Below are positions 10,914 through 18,050 of a stretch of 64,000 bases of DNA, one piece after another. Under the pieces are notes generated by a model, which did no database searches, was not told the origin of the DNA, and saw only the letters and a program-made list of their open reading frames with translations. The DNA lies in NCBI RefSeq assembly GCF_022867795.2, contig NZ_CP107006.1, forward strand, positions 2,728,001-2,792,000, in the 5' to 3' direction. Source of the DNA: Chitinophaga horti. GTDB taxonomy: Bacteria > Bacteroidota > Bacteroidia > Chitinophagales > Chitinophagaceae. How positions within the stretch are numbered: the first letter of the stretch is position 1; the number at the start of each line of letters is the position of its first letter. The position numbers and the translations under genes were made by a program.

Positions 10914-11438
10914 ATGGAAACACTAACAGGAAACGTCGTAGACAACCGGCTTGAGCTCTTCTTCTCTACCATGCTGAAGGAGGTGTACTGGGCCGAACAA
11001 AACCTTGTGAACGTATTAACCACCATGCAGAATGCCGCTACTAATCCGGAGCTGGCACAGGCATTTGGCACCCACCGCGCACAAACAGAGAAGCATGTAA
11101 AAGTCGTAGAAGAGGTATTCGAAGCAATGGGATTGCCGGCCGAAGCGGAACGCTGCGCAGGCCTGCAGGGCTTGTTCGACGAAGGCTGGAAGGTGATCGA
11201 CGAAACCGAAGATGGTACCGCGCAACGGGACGTAGCGCTTATCATCGCCGCTCAGAAAGTGGAACATTATGAGATTGCCTGTTATGGCAGCCTGTGCACG
11301 CTGGCCATAACTATTGGCCAAACGGAGATCGCCAAAAAACTGCGTAAAGTATTAAATGAAGAAAAAGAAACCGACGCCCTGCTCACCATCATTGCCGAAA
11401 GCAAGATCAATGCGCAGGCGAGCGAAGAAACAATTTAA
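10914..11438 (+). CDS. DUF892 ferritin-like protein (YciE/YciF family)
   Basis: This 174-residue all-helical protein starts METLTGNVVDNRLELFFSTML, the typical opening of YciE/YciF (DUF892) proteins. Four-helix-bundle residues that could bind two metals are spread along the chain: Glu in KEVYWAEQNL, Glu and His in TEKHVKVVEEVFE, Glu/His in VEHYEIACYG and Glu in NEEKETDALL. The family is induced by osmotic and oxidative stress in enterobacteria; its exact reaction is not established. It is the fifth gene in the operon headed by Mn-catalase, 23 bases after the second DUF421 gene, which supports a general-stress role. Confidence 0.9.
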   Translation: METLTGNVVDNRLELFFSTMLKEVYWAEQNLVNVLTTMQNAATNPELAQAFGTHRAQTEKHVKVVEEVFEAMGLPAEAERCAGLQGLFDEGWKVIDETEDGTAQRDVALIIAAQKVEHYEIACYGSLCTLAITIGQTEIAKKLRKVLNEEKETDALLTIIAESKINAQASEETI

Positions 11439-11520
11439 AATTGATTTCGTAATAGCCATAGGAAAACGGGGATGGATATCGAACCTTACCCGCGTATTCA
11501 TTTAACCTCAGCATTTGCTT

Positions 11521-11895
11521 ATGATAACGCTGCTAACCGGCTATCCGCCACATGTAGCCGCCTACGCGGCTTCCGGGGCTGTGAGTAAGGAAGAATATGA
11601 ACAACTGGTGATGCGCCGTGTGAACGAAGTGGCGGATCAATATGGCAAGATCAACTTTCTTGTACTGTTAGATACCAGCTTTTCGAACTACAGCATGGGG
11701 GCATTCCTGGAATATTTGCAGATCAGTTTCCGCCATTTCTTTAAATGGGAACGGATGGCGATTGTGTCGGAGGAGGCCTGGGTACGGCGGGCATACGAGC
11801 TGTTAAGCCCACTCGTACACGGAGAAATCAGAAGTTACACGCATGAAGAACTGACCGTTGCCCGCGACTGGGTGTCAGGGCCGTTATCGTCCTGA
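11521..11895 (+). CDS. SpoIIAA/STAS-like protein
   Basis: This 124-residue protein has the pattern of the SpoIIAA-like (STAS/SEC14-type) family: a beta-strand GKINFLVLLDTSF near residues 43-55, a helix SMGAFLEYLQISFRHFFKW, a strand RMAIVSEEAWVR and a C-terminal segment GEIRSYTHEELTVARDWV. Such proteins are small cytosolic alpha/beta domains often found with stress genes; ligand and partner are not known. I start at the ATG at 11521; an in-frame TTG lies at 11515. An 82-base gap separates it from the DUF892 gene, and it is closed by the hairpin at 11948-11970, making it the probable last gene of the stress operon. Confidence 0.75.
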   Translation: MITLLTGYPPHVAAYAASGAVSKEEYEQLVMRRVNEVADQYGKINFLVLLDTSFSNYSMGAFLEYLQISFRHFFKWERMAIVSEEAWVRRAYELLSPLVHGEIRSYTHEELTVARDWVSGPLSS

Positions 11896-11947
11896 CGCCC
11901 GCTACGGCGGGACTTAAGAATAGGAATTTCCTATAACCACTCACGGA

Positions 11948-11980
11948 AGCGAGGCTTTTTTAGCCTCGCTTTTCTTTTTC
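11948..11980. terminator. Bidirectional intrinsic terminator
   Basis: A 9-bp perfect stem AGCGAGGCT/AGCCTCGCT with a short T loop is followed on the plus strand by TTTCTTTTT. It ends the stress operon and overlaps the last codons of the convergent gene at 11960-12397. Confidence 0.85.
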
Positions 11981-12397
11981 GTCTGTATGCTCGAATAACA
12001 ATGGCAGGCAAAACACCATATGTGCGGGCAACAATTGCGTTAAGAAGCCCACCAGATCGGCCGGCGGTGGCGACGGGTGTTTGCGGAACATCTGCCTCCA
12101 TGCAGCAATACCGGCTATGCCACCTACAATGCCGAACACAAGCGGTTTGGCTAATCCTCCGCGTTTTGCCACCGCACGAAACCCGGCCATCATCCCCAGG
12201 CCGATCGCGTAATGCAACGCCCATCCGGCTTTACGCGCATGTTCTTTACGCAATCCGGGCACGCCGCGCCGCACTAATTCCCCAAGTAATTCCGGCTCAC
12301 TGTAGTTTTCCTGCATCTTGCGGGACAGCATATGACTGAACATCGTCATGGCTGTTGTTCCCGCTGCTCCTTCTAATAGTGTTCGTGTTACTTTCAT
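11960..12397 (-). CDS. Small uncharacterised membrane protein
   Basis: This 145-residue protein starts at the ATG at 12395-12397 (MKVTRTLLEGAAGTTAMTMFSH). A longer frame reaches 12499 but adds an unrelated 34 residues. Three to four hydrophobic segments are seen: LLEGAAGTTAMTMFS, WALHYAIGLGMMAGF, PLVFGIVGGIAGIAAW and LLPAHMVFCLPLLF. Gly/Ala-rich helices separated by basic loops suggest an inner-membrane protein. I do not recognise a named family with confidence. Its 3' end lies inside the terminator it shares with the stress operon. Confidence 0.7.
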   Translation of the reverse strand: MKVTRTLLEGAAGTTAMTMFSHMLSRKMQENYSEPELLGELVRRGVPGLRKEHARKAGWALHYAIGLGMMAGFRAVAKRGGLAKPLVFGIVGGIAGIAAWRQMFRKHPSPPPADLVGFLTQLLPAHMVFCLPLLFEHTDEKEKRG

Positions 12398-12551
12398 AGT
12401 CAAACGGTTTATACTATTGGTTTTGCAAAAGACATTCCAGCTGCTTACAGCGCCTGATGACCATCCGGATAGTACACACCGTTGCAAAACCTTCCCCACA
12501 CTACGTCCGGAACGAAATTTGTTAGTATACCTTACTTAATCGTTTAGTAAC

Positions 12552-12752
12552 ATGATAGCGACAACATACACCAGCGACAACCATTATGCGGAATTGCCCT
12601 GCTCCTGTAACGACATTTCTGCTTACCATTGGGCCGGCACCGACTTATTTGTATTGTGCCTGAACAACCGCGAGATCGTTCGCTTTTACCCCAGCGATAC
12701 CAGCGGATTTCTTACATGGCTTCGTACAAAAAACATACGGCAGGTAGCATAA
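12552..12752 (+). CDS. Small hypothetical protein (66 residues)
   Basis: This small soluble protein has two Cys (ELPCSCND) and a C-terminal segment REIVRFYPSDTSGFLTWLRTKNIR that reads like a beta-hairpin followed by a helix. No family is recognised. Support for a real gene comes from isolation between a divergent gene and a strong terminator whose stem begins inside its last codons (12735-12765), and from the absence of any competing frame. Confidence 0.6.
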   Translation: MIATTYTSDNHYAELPCSCNDISAYHWAGTDLFVLCLNNREIVRFYPSDTSGFLTWLRTKNIRQVA

Positions 12753-12766
12753 GCTCCTGCCGTATC
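12735..12766 (+). terminator. Intrinsic terminator hairpin
   Basis: A 10-bp perfect stem ATACGGCAGG/CCTGCCGTAT has an 11-base loop that contains the stop codon region of the 66-residue gene. The T-run on the plus side is weak (CTTAG), so efficiency is uncertain; it may also serve the convergent DUF3606 gene. Confidence 0.65.
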
Positions 12767-12792
12767 TTAGCCGTCATACTCCTGTAAAAACG

Positions 12793-12984
12793 TCAACCAA
12801 CAGGAGGATGATCGCGAAAGTATTTTTCTAAGGCTTCCCTGTCATTCCCCACTTTACTTATCGCCTCCAGTACATCATTGCGGGAAACACCCAGTTTGTG
12901 TTGAAAATATTCAATCTCGTATGCTTGTCCGGCCGCTACCTGCTCACGGTCACGGCCCCCCTTCAAATCTTTATCGTCACTCAT
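12793..12984 (-). CDS. DUF3606 domain protein
   Basis: This 63-residue protein matches the DUF3606 pattern from memory: a charged start with GGRDREQVAAGQAYEIEYF, then KLGVSRNDVLEAISKVGNDREALEKYF, a helix-turn-helix-like pair of helices. Function is unknown for the family. A purine-rich AAAAAAGGAGCAG lies just upstream of the ATG, an unusually good Shine-Dalgarno site for this window. Confidence 0.8.
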   Translation of the reverse strand: MSDDKDLKGGRDREQVAAGQAYEIEYFQHKLGVSRNDVLEAISKVGNDREALEKYFRDHPPVG

Positions 12985-13099
12985 AACTGCTCCTTTTTTA
13001 AGTCTTATATATTCACAATTTGTGCCAATGGTTCCAGCAAAACCAAAACTGCACGCTTTTTGGAACTACAGAACAGTATACATCTAAACAATCAACGAA

Positions 13100-13843
13100 A
13101 TGAAGGTAGCAAAAGGAATAAGGCCCCAAGCCAAAGACTTCTACGTAGCAGTATTGCAGGAACTCCACGAAGGAAAACTGAACTTCATGTTAGGCGGCGG
13201 CTTTGCGCTGTACCACTATACAGGCATTGAACGCGACACCAAAGACCTGGATATATTTTGTAAACCCTCTGAGTACCCAAAGATCCTGAAACACCTGCAC
13301 GACAAAGGATTTCAGACCGAGCAAACGGACGTTCGCTGGCTCGCGAAGATTTACCAGGACGATCATTACATCGATGTGATCTTTGATACCGTCAACAACA
13401 TTTGTACGGTTGACGATAGCTGGTATGATCATGCATCTGAAGGCACTTACGAAGGCATCCCCATCAAGTACCTACCGGCAGAAGAGCTGATGTGGTGTAA
13501 GATATACGTGCAGAACCGCGAACGCTATGACGGCGCGGATGTAAATCACCTGTTGTTGAAATATGGCCACAAACTGGACTGGAAGCGGCTGCTGTTCCGC
13601 ATGGACCCGCACTGGCACCTGTTGCTGGCGCAGTTACTCAGCTTCCAGTTCGTGTATCCGGCCGACTACCACGATATTATTCCAAGATGGCTGTTTGATG
13701 AACTGATCGAGCGTGCGAAGTCACAATACGACCTGCCGCCAGCTGTTGAGAAAGTTTGCCGTGGCCCGGTGATAGATCAGACCCAGTATGAAACTGACAT
13801 TAAGCTTTGGAATTATAAAGTAAGCACCATAAAAACAACCTAG
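13100..13843 (+). CDS. Nucleotidyltransferase (polymerase-beta/AbiEii-like fold)
   Basis: This 247-residue protein has the nucleotidyltransferase signature: a glycine-rich turn LGGGFALYHYTG at residues 31-42, the metal-binding pair D49-x-D51 in TKDLDIF, and a third acidic position at D92 in YIDVIFD. The fold type is shared by AbiEii/MNT-like enzymes that move a nucleotide onto RNA, protein or a small molecule; the substrate here is unknown. The C-terminal half (about 130-247) is helical with many aromatics and could hold the partner-binding part. The stop codon is followed, after one base, by the ATG of a metallophosphoesterase gene, so the two are almost certainly one transcriptional and translational unit. 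No HEPN-type toxin partner is seen nearby. Confidence 0.85.
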   Translation: MKVAKGIRPQAKDFYVAVLQELHEGKLNFMLGGGFALYHYTGIERDTKDLDIFCKPSEYPKILKHLHDKGFQTEQTDVRWLAKIYQDDHYIDVIFDTVNNICTVDDSWYDHASEGTYEGIPIKYLPAEELMWCKIYVQNRERYDGADVNHLLLKYGHKLDWKRLLFRMDPHWHLLLAQLLSFQFVYPADYHDIIPRWLFDELIERAKSQYDLPPAVEKVCRGPVIDQTQYETDIKLWNYKVSTIKTT

Positions 13844-13844
13844 C

Positions 13845-14582
13845 ATGGAAGGAACACAAAAGGTAAGAATAGCCGCGATGGCCGACATACACGTGAGAGA
13901 AACAGACAAGGGCGTCTGGTCACCTTGCTTCAAAGAAGTATCCTCCAAAGCAGACGTGCTGCTGATTGCCGGCGACCTTACAGACACGGGTGATGAAACC
14001 GAAGCCCATTTGCTCGCAGAAGAATTGAGGAGCTGCGCTGTACCAGTAGTCGCCGTATTGGGTAACCACGACTACGAAAAGGGCCGCCACAAGCTGATAC
14101 GCGCCGCGCTGCTGAGCGACAACGTACATATCCTCGATGGAGAAAGCGTTGTGATCAAAGGCGTTGGATTCGCCGGTATAAAGGGTTTCGGCGGGGGATT
14201 TGACCGGCACATGCTCTCTATGTTCGGAGAAGACGCGATGAAAGCATTTGTGCAAGAGGCCGTGGACGAGGCACTACGTTTAGACAGAGCCCTGGCGCGC
14301 CTGGAACAGGAGCACGAAAACCTGAAGAAGATCGCCGTAATGCATTACGCCCCCATCGCCGCCACCGTGGTAGGTGAGCCGGAAGTGATCTTCCCGTTCC
14401 TGGGCTCGTCGCGGCTGGCAGAACCTTTATCACGGAGAAATGTAACGGCCGCCTTCCACGGCCATGCCCATGCCGGTACTCTCGAAGGGGAAGCACCTGG
14501 TGGCGTAAAAGTCTTCAATGTTGCGCGGCCCATCCTGCAGCAGCATGGCTACAATTGCGGCTATTATATTTTTGAGGTATAG
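13845..14582 (+). CDS. Calcineurin-like metallophosphoesterase
   Basis: This 245-residue phosphoesterase carries the five dimetal motifs in order: D14-x-H16 (MADIHV), GDLTDTGDE with D44, the GNHDY motif N74-H75-D76, a VMHYAPI His at mid-chain, and GHAHAG near the C-terminus. It has no signal peptide and is cytosolic. The family hydrolyses phosphomono- or diesters, including cyclic nucleotides and nucleic-acid ends. Its start one base after the nucleotidyltransferase stop argues that it acts on the same substrate, either reversing or trimming the nucleotide transfer; that is inference. The 3' end is bounded by the hairpin at 14586-14615. Confidence 0.9.
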   Translation: MEGTQKVRIAAMADIHVRETDKGVWSPCFKEVSSKADVLLIAGDLTDTGDETEAHLLAEELRSCAVPVVAVLGNHDYEKGRHKLIRAALLSDNVHILDGESVVIKGVGFAGIKGFGGGFDRHMLSMFGEDAMKAFVQEAVDEALRLDRALARLEQEHENLKKIAVMHYAPIAATVVGEPEVIFPFLGSSRLAEPLSRRNVTAAFHGHAHAGTLEGEAPGGVKVFNVARPILQQHGYNCGYYIFEV

Positions 14583-14585
14583 GGA

Positions 14586-14615
14586 AAGGCAGCTGATTAT
14601 TTATTCAGCTGCCTT
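14586..14615. terminator. Hairpin between convergent genes
   Basis: An 11-bp perfect stem AAGGCAGCTGA/TCAGCTGCCTT has an 8-base A/T loop containing the stop codon of the minus-strand MBL gene. No long T-run follows on either strand, so it is a weaker terminator candidate. Confidence 0.6.
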
Positions 14616-15553
14616 GACAATAAAAATCCTATGCCTCCCAACAATACGATGCCTGCAAGCGCCGCCCACTTACCGACACCATTGGTACGTGACGGTACAT
14701 AAGCTACGCCCGCCGTGTCTGTACGTGCGGGTTCTTTCGTATAACGTCCGTGTTTGGGCACGGCCACTTCTTCAAAGTTTTCGGCCAGCTGGTTCAGATC
14801 ACGTAACATATATCCCCGTAGCGGCTTGCCATGCCCCGTGGCAGCTACCTTCGGCTGAAGCGCTGCCAGTTTACGTACAGACGCCGCCGCGGCCACCCAG
14901 TCGCAGGTGAAATACCTTGGCGGGCCGCTTACCTCCTTACGTTGCTGCATCACCGCGATCAGCGACTCCTGCTTGGTCGCCACAAACGCATCGCCCGCAA
15001 TGAGTACACCATCGCGCTCGCGATACAGGCTCATATGTCCCGGCGCATGGCCTGGCGTGTGCAGGCAGCGCCATTCCGGGAAGCCGGGTATCGGGTCGTT
15101 GTCGTTGAGCGTCATGAGGTGACCACTGATGTCGATAGGTTTGTTGGGATACAGGCAGCTCATCAGCGTCATGAGTCCGCCGCCGGCGGTAGGATCAGCA
15201 GGTGGGTAAGCCGATTTGCCGGTAAGATAAGGTGCCTCCATTTCGTGGGCGAACACCGGTACATTCCAGGCGCCGAGCAGTTGTGGCAGCGCGCCCACAT
15301 GATCAAAGTGCCCGTGTGTAAGCACGATAGCCTCTGGCGCGGCCTGGGGCCAGAAGAGCAGTTCTGCCGCCTTGCGGATTTTACCCACGCTTGTTTTGAG
15401 GCCTGCATCTACGAGCAGCCACTTTTTCGTTTCCGGATTGTGAATGAAGTACACATTCACGAATTTGTCGCGCAGTCCCCATACGCCGGGTGCAATACTT
15501 TTCCAGTTTGCATAAGTGCGCATATCGATAAGCTGAGCCTTTTGACGATGCAT
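14597..15553 (-). CDS. MBL-fold metallo-hydrolase with C-terminal membrane anchor
   Basis: This 318-residue metallo-beta-lactamase-fold hydrolase has the zinc motif H80-x-H82-x-D84-H85 (THGHFDH), a further His in HTPGHAPGHMS, and the bridging Asp in IAGDAF. Near the C-terminus a hydrophobic helix (WAALAGIVLLGGIGFLLS, about 293-311) would anchor it in the membrane, which is less usual for the fold. The substrate cannot be told; glyoxalase-II-like thioesters and quorum lactones are possible. The start is uncertain: an in-frame ATG ten codons later (MRTYANWKSI) is equally plausible. Its 3' end overlaps the hairpin shared with the metallophosphoesterase gene. Confidence 0.88.
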   Translation of the reverse strand: MHRQKAQLIDMRTYANWKSIAPGVWGLRDKFVNVYFIHNPETKKWLLVDAGLKTSVGKIRKAAELLFWPQAAPEAIVLTHGHFDHVGALPQLLGAWNVPVFAHEMEAPYLTGKSAYPPADPTAGGGLMTLMSCLYPNKPIDISGHLMTLNDNDPIPGFPEWRCLHTPGHAPGHMSLYRERDGVLIAGDAFVATKQESLIAVMQQRKEVSGPPRYFTCDWVAAAASVRKLAALQPKVAATGHGKPLRGYMLRDLNQLAENFEEVAVPKHGRYTKEPARTDTAGVAYVPSRTNGVGKWAALAGIVLLGGIGFLLSRQLNK

Positions 15554-15589
15554 CTTTTAACCGGTTTTAGTCCGGAGAAATAGCATGCA

Positions 15590-16666
15590 TTACCGTGCCA
15601 AAAGTTCTCCCGTCTCCCTCACCAGCTCCTCCATCAACGCCTCTACCTTCCGATGCTTCACTTCTGTGGCGATTTGTCCGGCCCAGAACAGGATCATATC
15701 CGCCCTGCCCTGCTCCATCGCCGCCGCCCGTAACGGCGCAATAAACCGTCCCTGCAAGGGAAAAGGCGCAACATCTTCCGGCAAGCCGTGAAACTCATCG
15801 GACAGGCGGTTGGTCATACCACGGCCGAGGCGGCCGGTGAAGGCATTCGTGAGTGTCGTATATTTTGCAGCAGGCGAAAAGATGCGATCGCGGTGAAGCT
15901 GGCTGGCCGACGACTCATCACAGGCCATGAACGCAGTGCCGATTTGTGCGGCATCTGCACCCAGCATCAGGGAGGCGGCCACTCCCCTGCCATTGGCGAT
16001 ACCGCCTGCGGCGATAATAGGCGTTCTCACCGCACGGCGCAACTGTTGTACGAGTGTAAACGTACCCGTTAGCGAGTCCTTCGCGGGGCGCAGAAAGGAC
16101 GGGCGGTGCCCACCCGCCTCGAAGCCCGCAGCAACGATCGCTTCCACACCAGCATCTTCCAGCATCCGCGCTTCGTCGATCGTAGTGGCGGCGCCTACCG
16201 TTTTAATGTTGAGGCGGCGGCATTCTTTTAAGATCGTGTCGTCTGGTATGCCAAACACAAAACTGAATACGGCCGGGCGGATCTCCAGCATGGCCTCCAC
16301 CTGCCGTTCGAACTTACTGGCGATATAGATATCAGGCTCCGGTAAGGCAATGCCTAACTCATCAAAATAAGGCTTAAAGTAAGCCCTGGCTTTTTGGAAC
16401 TGTTCCGGTGTATAGCCTTTCAACGAGTCGTCTACATCGGACACCCACAAGTTCAGGTTGTAAGGTTTATCGGTCAGCTGCCTGATCTCCGCGGCCAGCG
16501 CTCTGATCTCATCCGGCTGCATAGTGTAAGCGCCGTAACCGCCTAGTCCACCGGCGTTTGAAACAGCAGCCAGTAGTTTTGAACTGGAAAAACCTCCGCC
16601 CATCGGGCCTTGGAGAATCGGGTATTGAATGCCTAGCAGCGAAGTTATGGGGGTATTGTACCACAT
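15590..16666 (-). CDS. Nitronate monooxygenase family protein
   Basis: This 358-residue FMN-dependent TIM-barrel enzyme belongs to the nitronate monooxygenase/2-nitropropane dioxygenase family. It shows the N-terminal PILQGPMGGG FMN turn, the GFEAGGH motif with the likely catalytic His187, and the phosphate-binding segment AAGGIANGRGVAAS followed by GADAAQIGTAF. It would oxidise toxic alkyl nitronates to carbonyl compounds and nitrite; some relatives are enoyl-ACP reductases (FabK), so specificity is not certain. The protein is cytosolic. It reads away from the alcohol dehydrogenase gene, and a good promoter lies 17 bases before the ATG. Confidence 0.9.
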   Translation of the reverse strand: MWYNTPITSLLGIQYPILQGPMGGGFSSSKLLAAVSNAGGLGGYGAYTMQPDEIRALAAEIRQLTDKPYNLNLWVSDVDDSLKGYTPEQFQKARAYFKPYFDELGIALPEPDIYIASKFERQVEAMLEIRPAVFSFVFGIPDDTILKECRRLNIKTVGAATTIDEARMLEDAGVEAIVAAGFEAGGHRPSFLRPAKDSLTGTFTLVQQLRRAVRTPIIAAGGIANGRGVAASLMLGADAAQIGTAFMACDESSASQLHRDRIFSPAAKYTTLTNAFTGRLGRGMTNRLSDEFHGLPEDVAPFPLQGRFIAPLRAAAMEQGRADMILFWAGQIATEVKHRKVEALMEELVRETGELLAR

Positions 16667-16682
16667 CGATCTGAAAGTTTGA

Positions 16683-16715
16683 CTAAACTAAGATAACATG
16701 AATTTACGGAAGCAA
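16683..16715 (-). promoter_or_regulatory. Candidate promoter of the nitronate monooxygenase gene
   Basis: On the minus strand TTG (16715-16713) and TAGTTTAG (16690-16683) are 22 bases apart; the latter is one mismatch from TAnnTTTG. The gene's ATG follows 16 bases later. Confidence 0.45.
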
Positions 16716-16883
16716 GGGGTTACCGGTATAAGTAATCCGGGTAGCGTACCAAACAGGCAGAAGGGGCGCCCGCGCTGAACGAACCTGGACAGCACATCCC
16801 TCCTGACCGCACACGCCATCAATCCATCAAATACCCTTACTTTTGCTCCGTAGTCAGTAACTCAATCTAAAAATTAGTACAAT

Positions 16884-17930
16884 ATGTTAGCAACAAAAGG
16901 TTACGCAGCTTTAAGCGCAGGAGAAAAATTGACACCATGGGATTTTGAGCGCCGGGATGTAGGCGAGCATGACGTACAGTTCGACATTCAGTATTGCGGG
17001 GTGTGCCACTCCGATTTACACCAGGTAAGAAACGATTGGTTTGAAGGCATCTTCCCGATGGTGCCTGGTCACGAGATCGTAGGACGTGTGGCACGTGTGG
17101 GCAGCAAGGTAACCAAATACAAAGTAGGCGACCTCGTAGGCACTGGTTGTATGGTAGATTCCTGCGGCAAATGTGAAAGCTGTAAACATGACGAGGAGCA
17201 GTATTGCGAGAATGGAAACATCCAGACGTACAACGGCAAAAATCATTATACCGATAACATGCCTACCTATGGCGGCTACTCCAACACGATCGTGGTAAAA
17301 GAGGAGTTTGTATTACGTGTGCCGGAAAACCTGTCGCTGCCAGGCGTAGCGCCGTTGCTGTGTGCGGGTATCACTACTTACTCTCCCCTCAAACATTGGA
17401 AAGTAGGCAAAGGTCATAAACTGGCGGTATTAGGCTTAGGCGGCCTGGGCCACATGGCGGTAAAGTTCGGTGTAGCTTTCGGTGCAGAAGTAACCGTCTT
17501 AAGCACTTCCGAAAATAAAAGAGAAGACGCGAAGAAACTGGGCGCACATAATTTCATCGTTACCAAAGACCAGGAACAGTTTAAGTCAGCGGTGAACTCC
17601 TTCGACTTTATTATCGATACCGTGAGCGCACCGCACGATATTCCCGCTTATATGTCGCTGCTGAAAACGAACGGCACGCACATTTGTGTGGGCGTACCTT
17701 CCGAGCCTTCTAAAATACCAGCTTTTGCATTGATCGGTGGCAGGAAGAGCCTGGCCGGTTCTATGATCGGTGGCATTGCGGAAACGCAGGAGATGCTGGA
17801 CTTCTGTGCGGAACACAACATTACTTCTGATGTAGAAGTGATTGACATGGCGTACATCGAAGAAGCATATGAACGTATGGAAAAGAACGATGTAAAATAC
17901 CGTTTCGTGATCGATATGGCGACTTTATAA
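16884..17930 (+). CDS. Zinc-dependent NAD(P) alcohol dehydrogenase (YahK/CAD type)
   Basis: This 348-residue medium-chain dehydrogenase/reductase reduces aldehydes or oxidises alcohols with NADP(H), most like the YahK/cinnamyl-alcohol dehydrogenase group. Catalytic zinc ligands are C38 (CGVCHSD), H63-E64 (VPGHEIVG) and C160 (LLCAG). The structural zinc is held by C94, C97, C100 and C108. The Rossmann turn GLGGLGH is at about 184-190. The gene is monocistronic, with a TACTTTTG -7-like box at 16838-16845 about 40 bases before the ATG and a strong terminator after the stop. The physiological substrate cannot be read from sequence; detoxification of reactive aldehydes would suit the neighbourhood. 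Confidence 0.95.
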   Translation: MLATKGYAALSAGEKLTPWDFERRDVGEHDVQFDIQYCGVCHSDLHQVRNDWFEGIFPMVPGHEIVGRVARVGSKVTKYKVGDLVGTGCMVDSCGKCESCKHDEEQYCENGNIQTYNGKNHYTDNMPTYGGYSNTIVVKEEFVLRVPENLSLPGVAPLLCAGITTYSPLKHWKVGKGHKLAVLGLGGLGHMAVKFGVAFGAEVTVLSTSENKREDAKKLGAHNFIVTKDQEQFKSAVNSFDFIIDTVSAPHDIPAYMSLLKTNGTHICVGVPSEPSKIPAFALIGGRKSLAGSMIGGIAETQEMLDFCAEHNITSDVEVIDMAYIEEAYERMEKNDVKYRFVIDMATL

Positions 17931-17949
17931 TCGTTTTACATCTTTACAG

Positions 17950-17982
17950 AAAGCCCAGCAGCAATTGTTGCCGGGCTTTTTT
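17950..17982 (+). terminator. Intrinsic terminator after alcohol dehydrogenase
   Basis: The stem AAAGCCCAGCAGC/GTTGCCGGGCTTT (imperfect) is followed by TTTTTT, starting 20 bases after the stop codon. Confidence 0.88.
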
Positions 17983-18050
17983 ATGCAGATAAAAGCCCCG
18001 CCTGGGAACAGGCAGGGCGTCATCTATCAAATGTAAATTGTTGAATGAAA

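Noticed and set aside
14831..15583. 250-codon plus-strand frame over the MBL-fold gene
   Set aside because: The minus strand carries the full zinc motif and fold; this frame has no domain and runs through the hydrolase.
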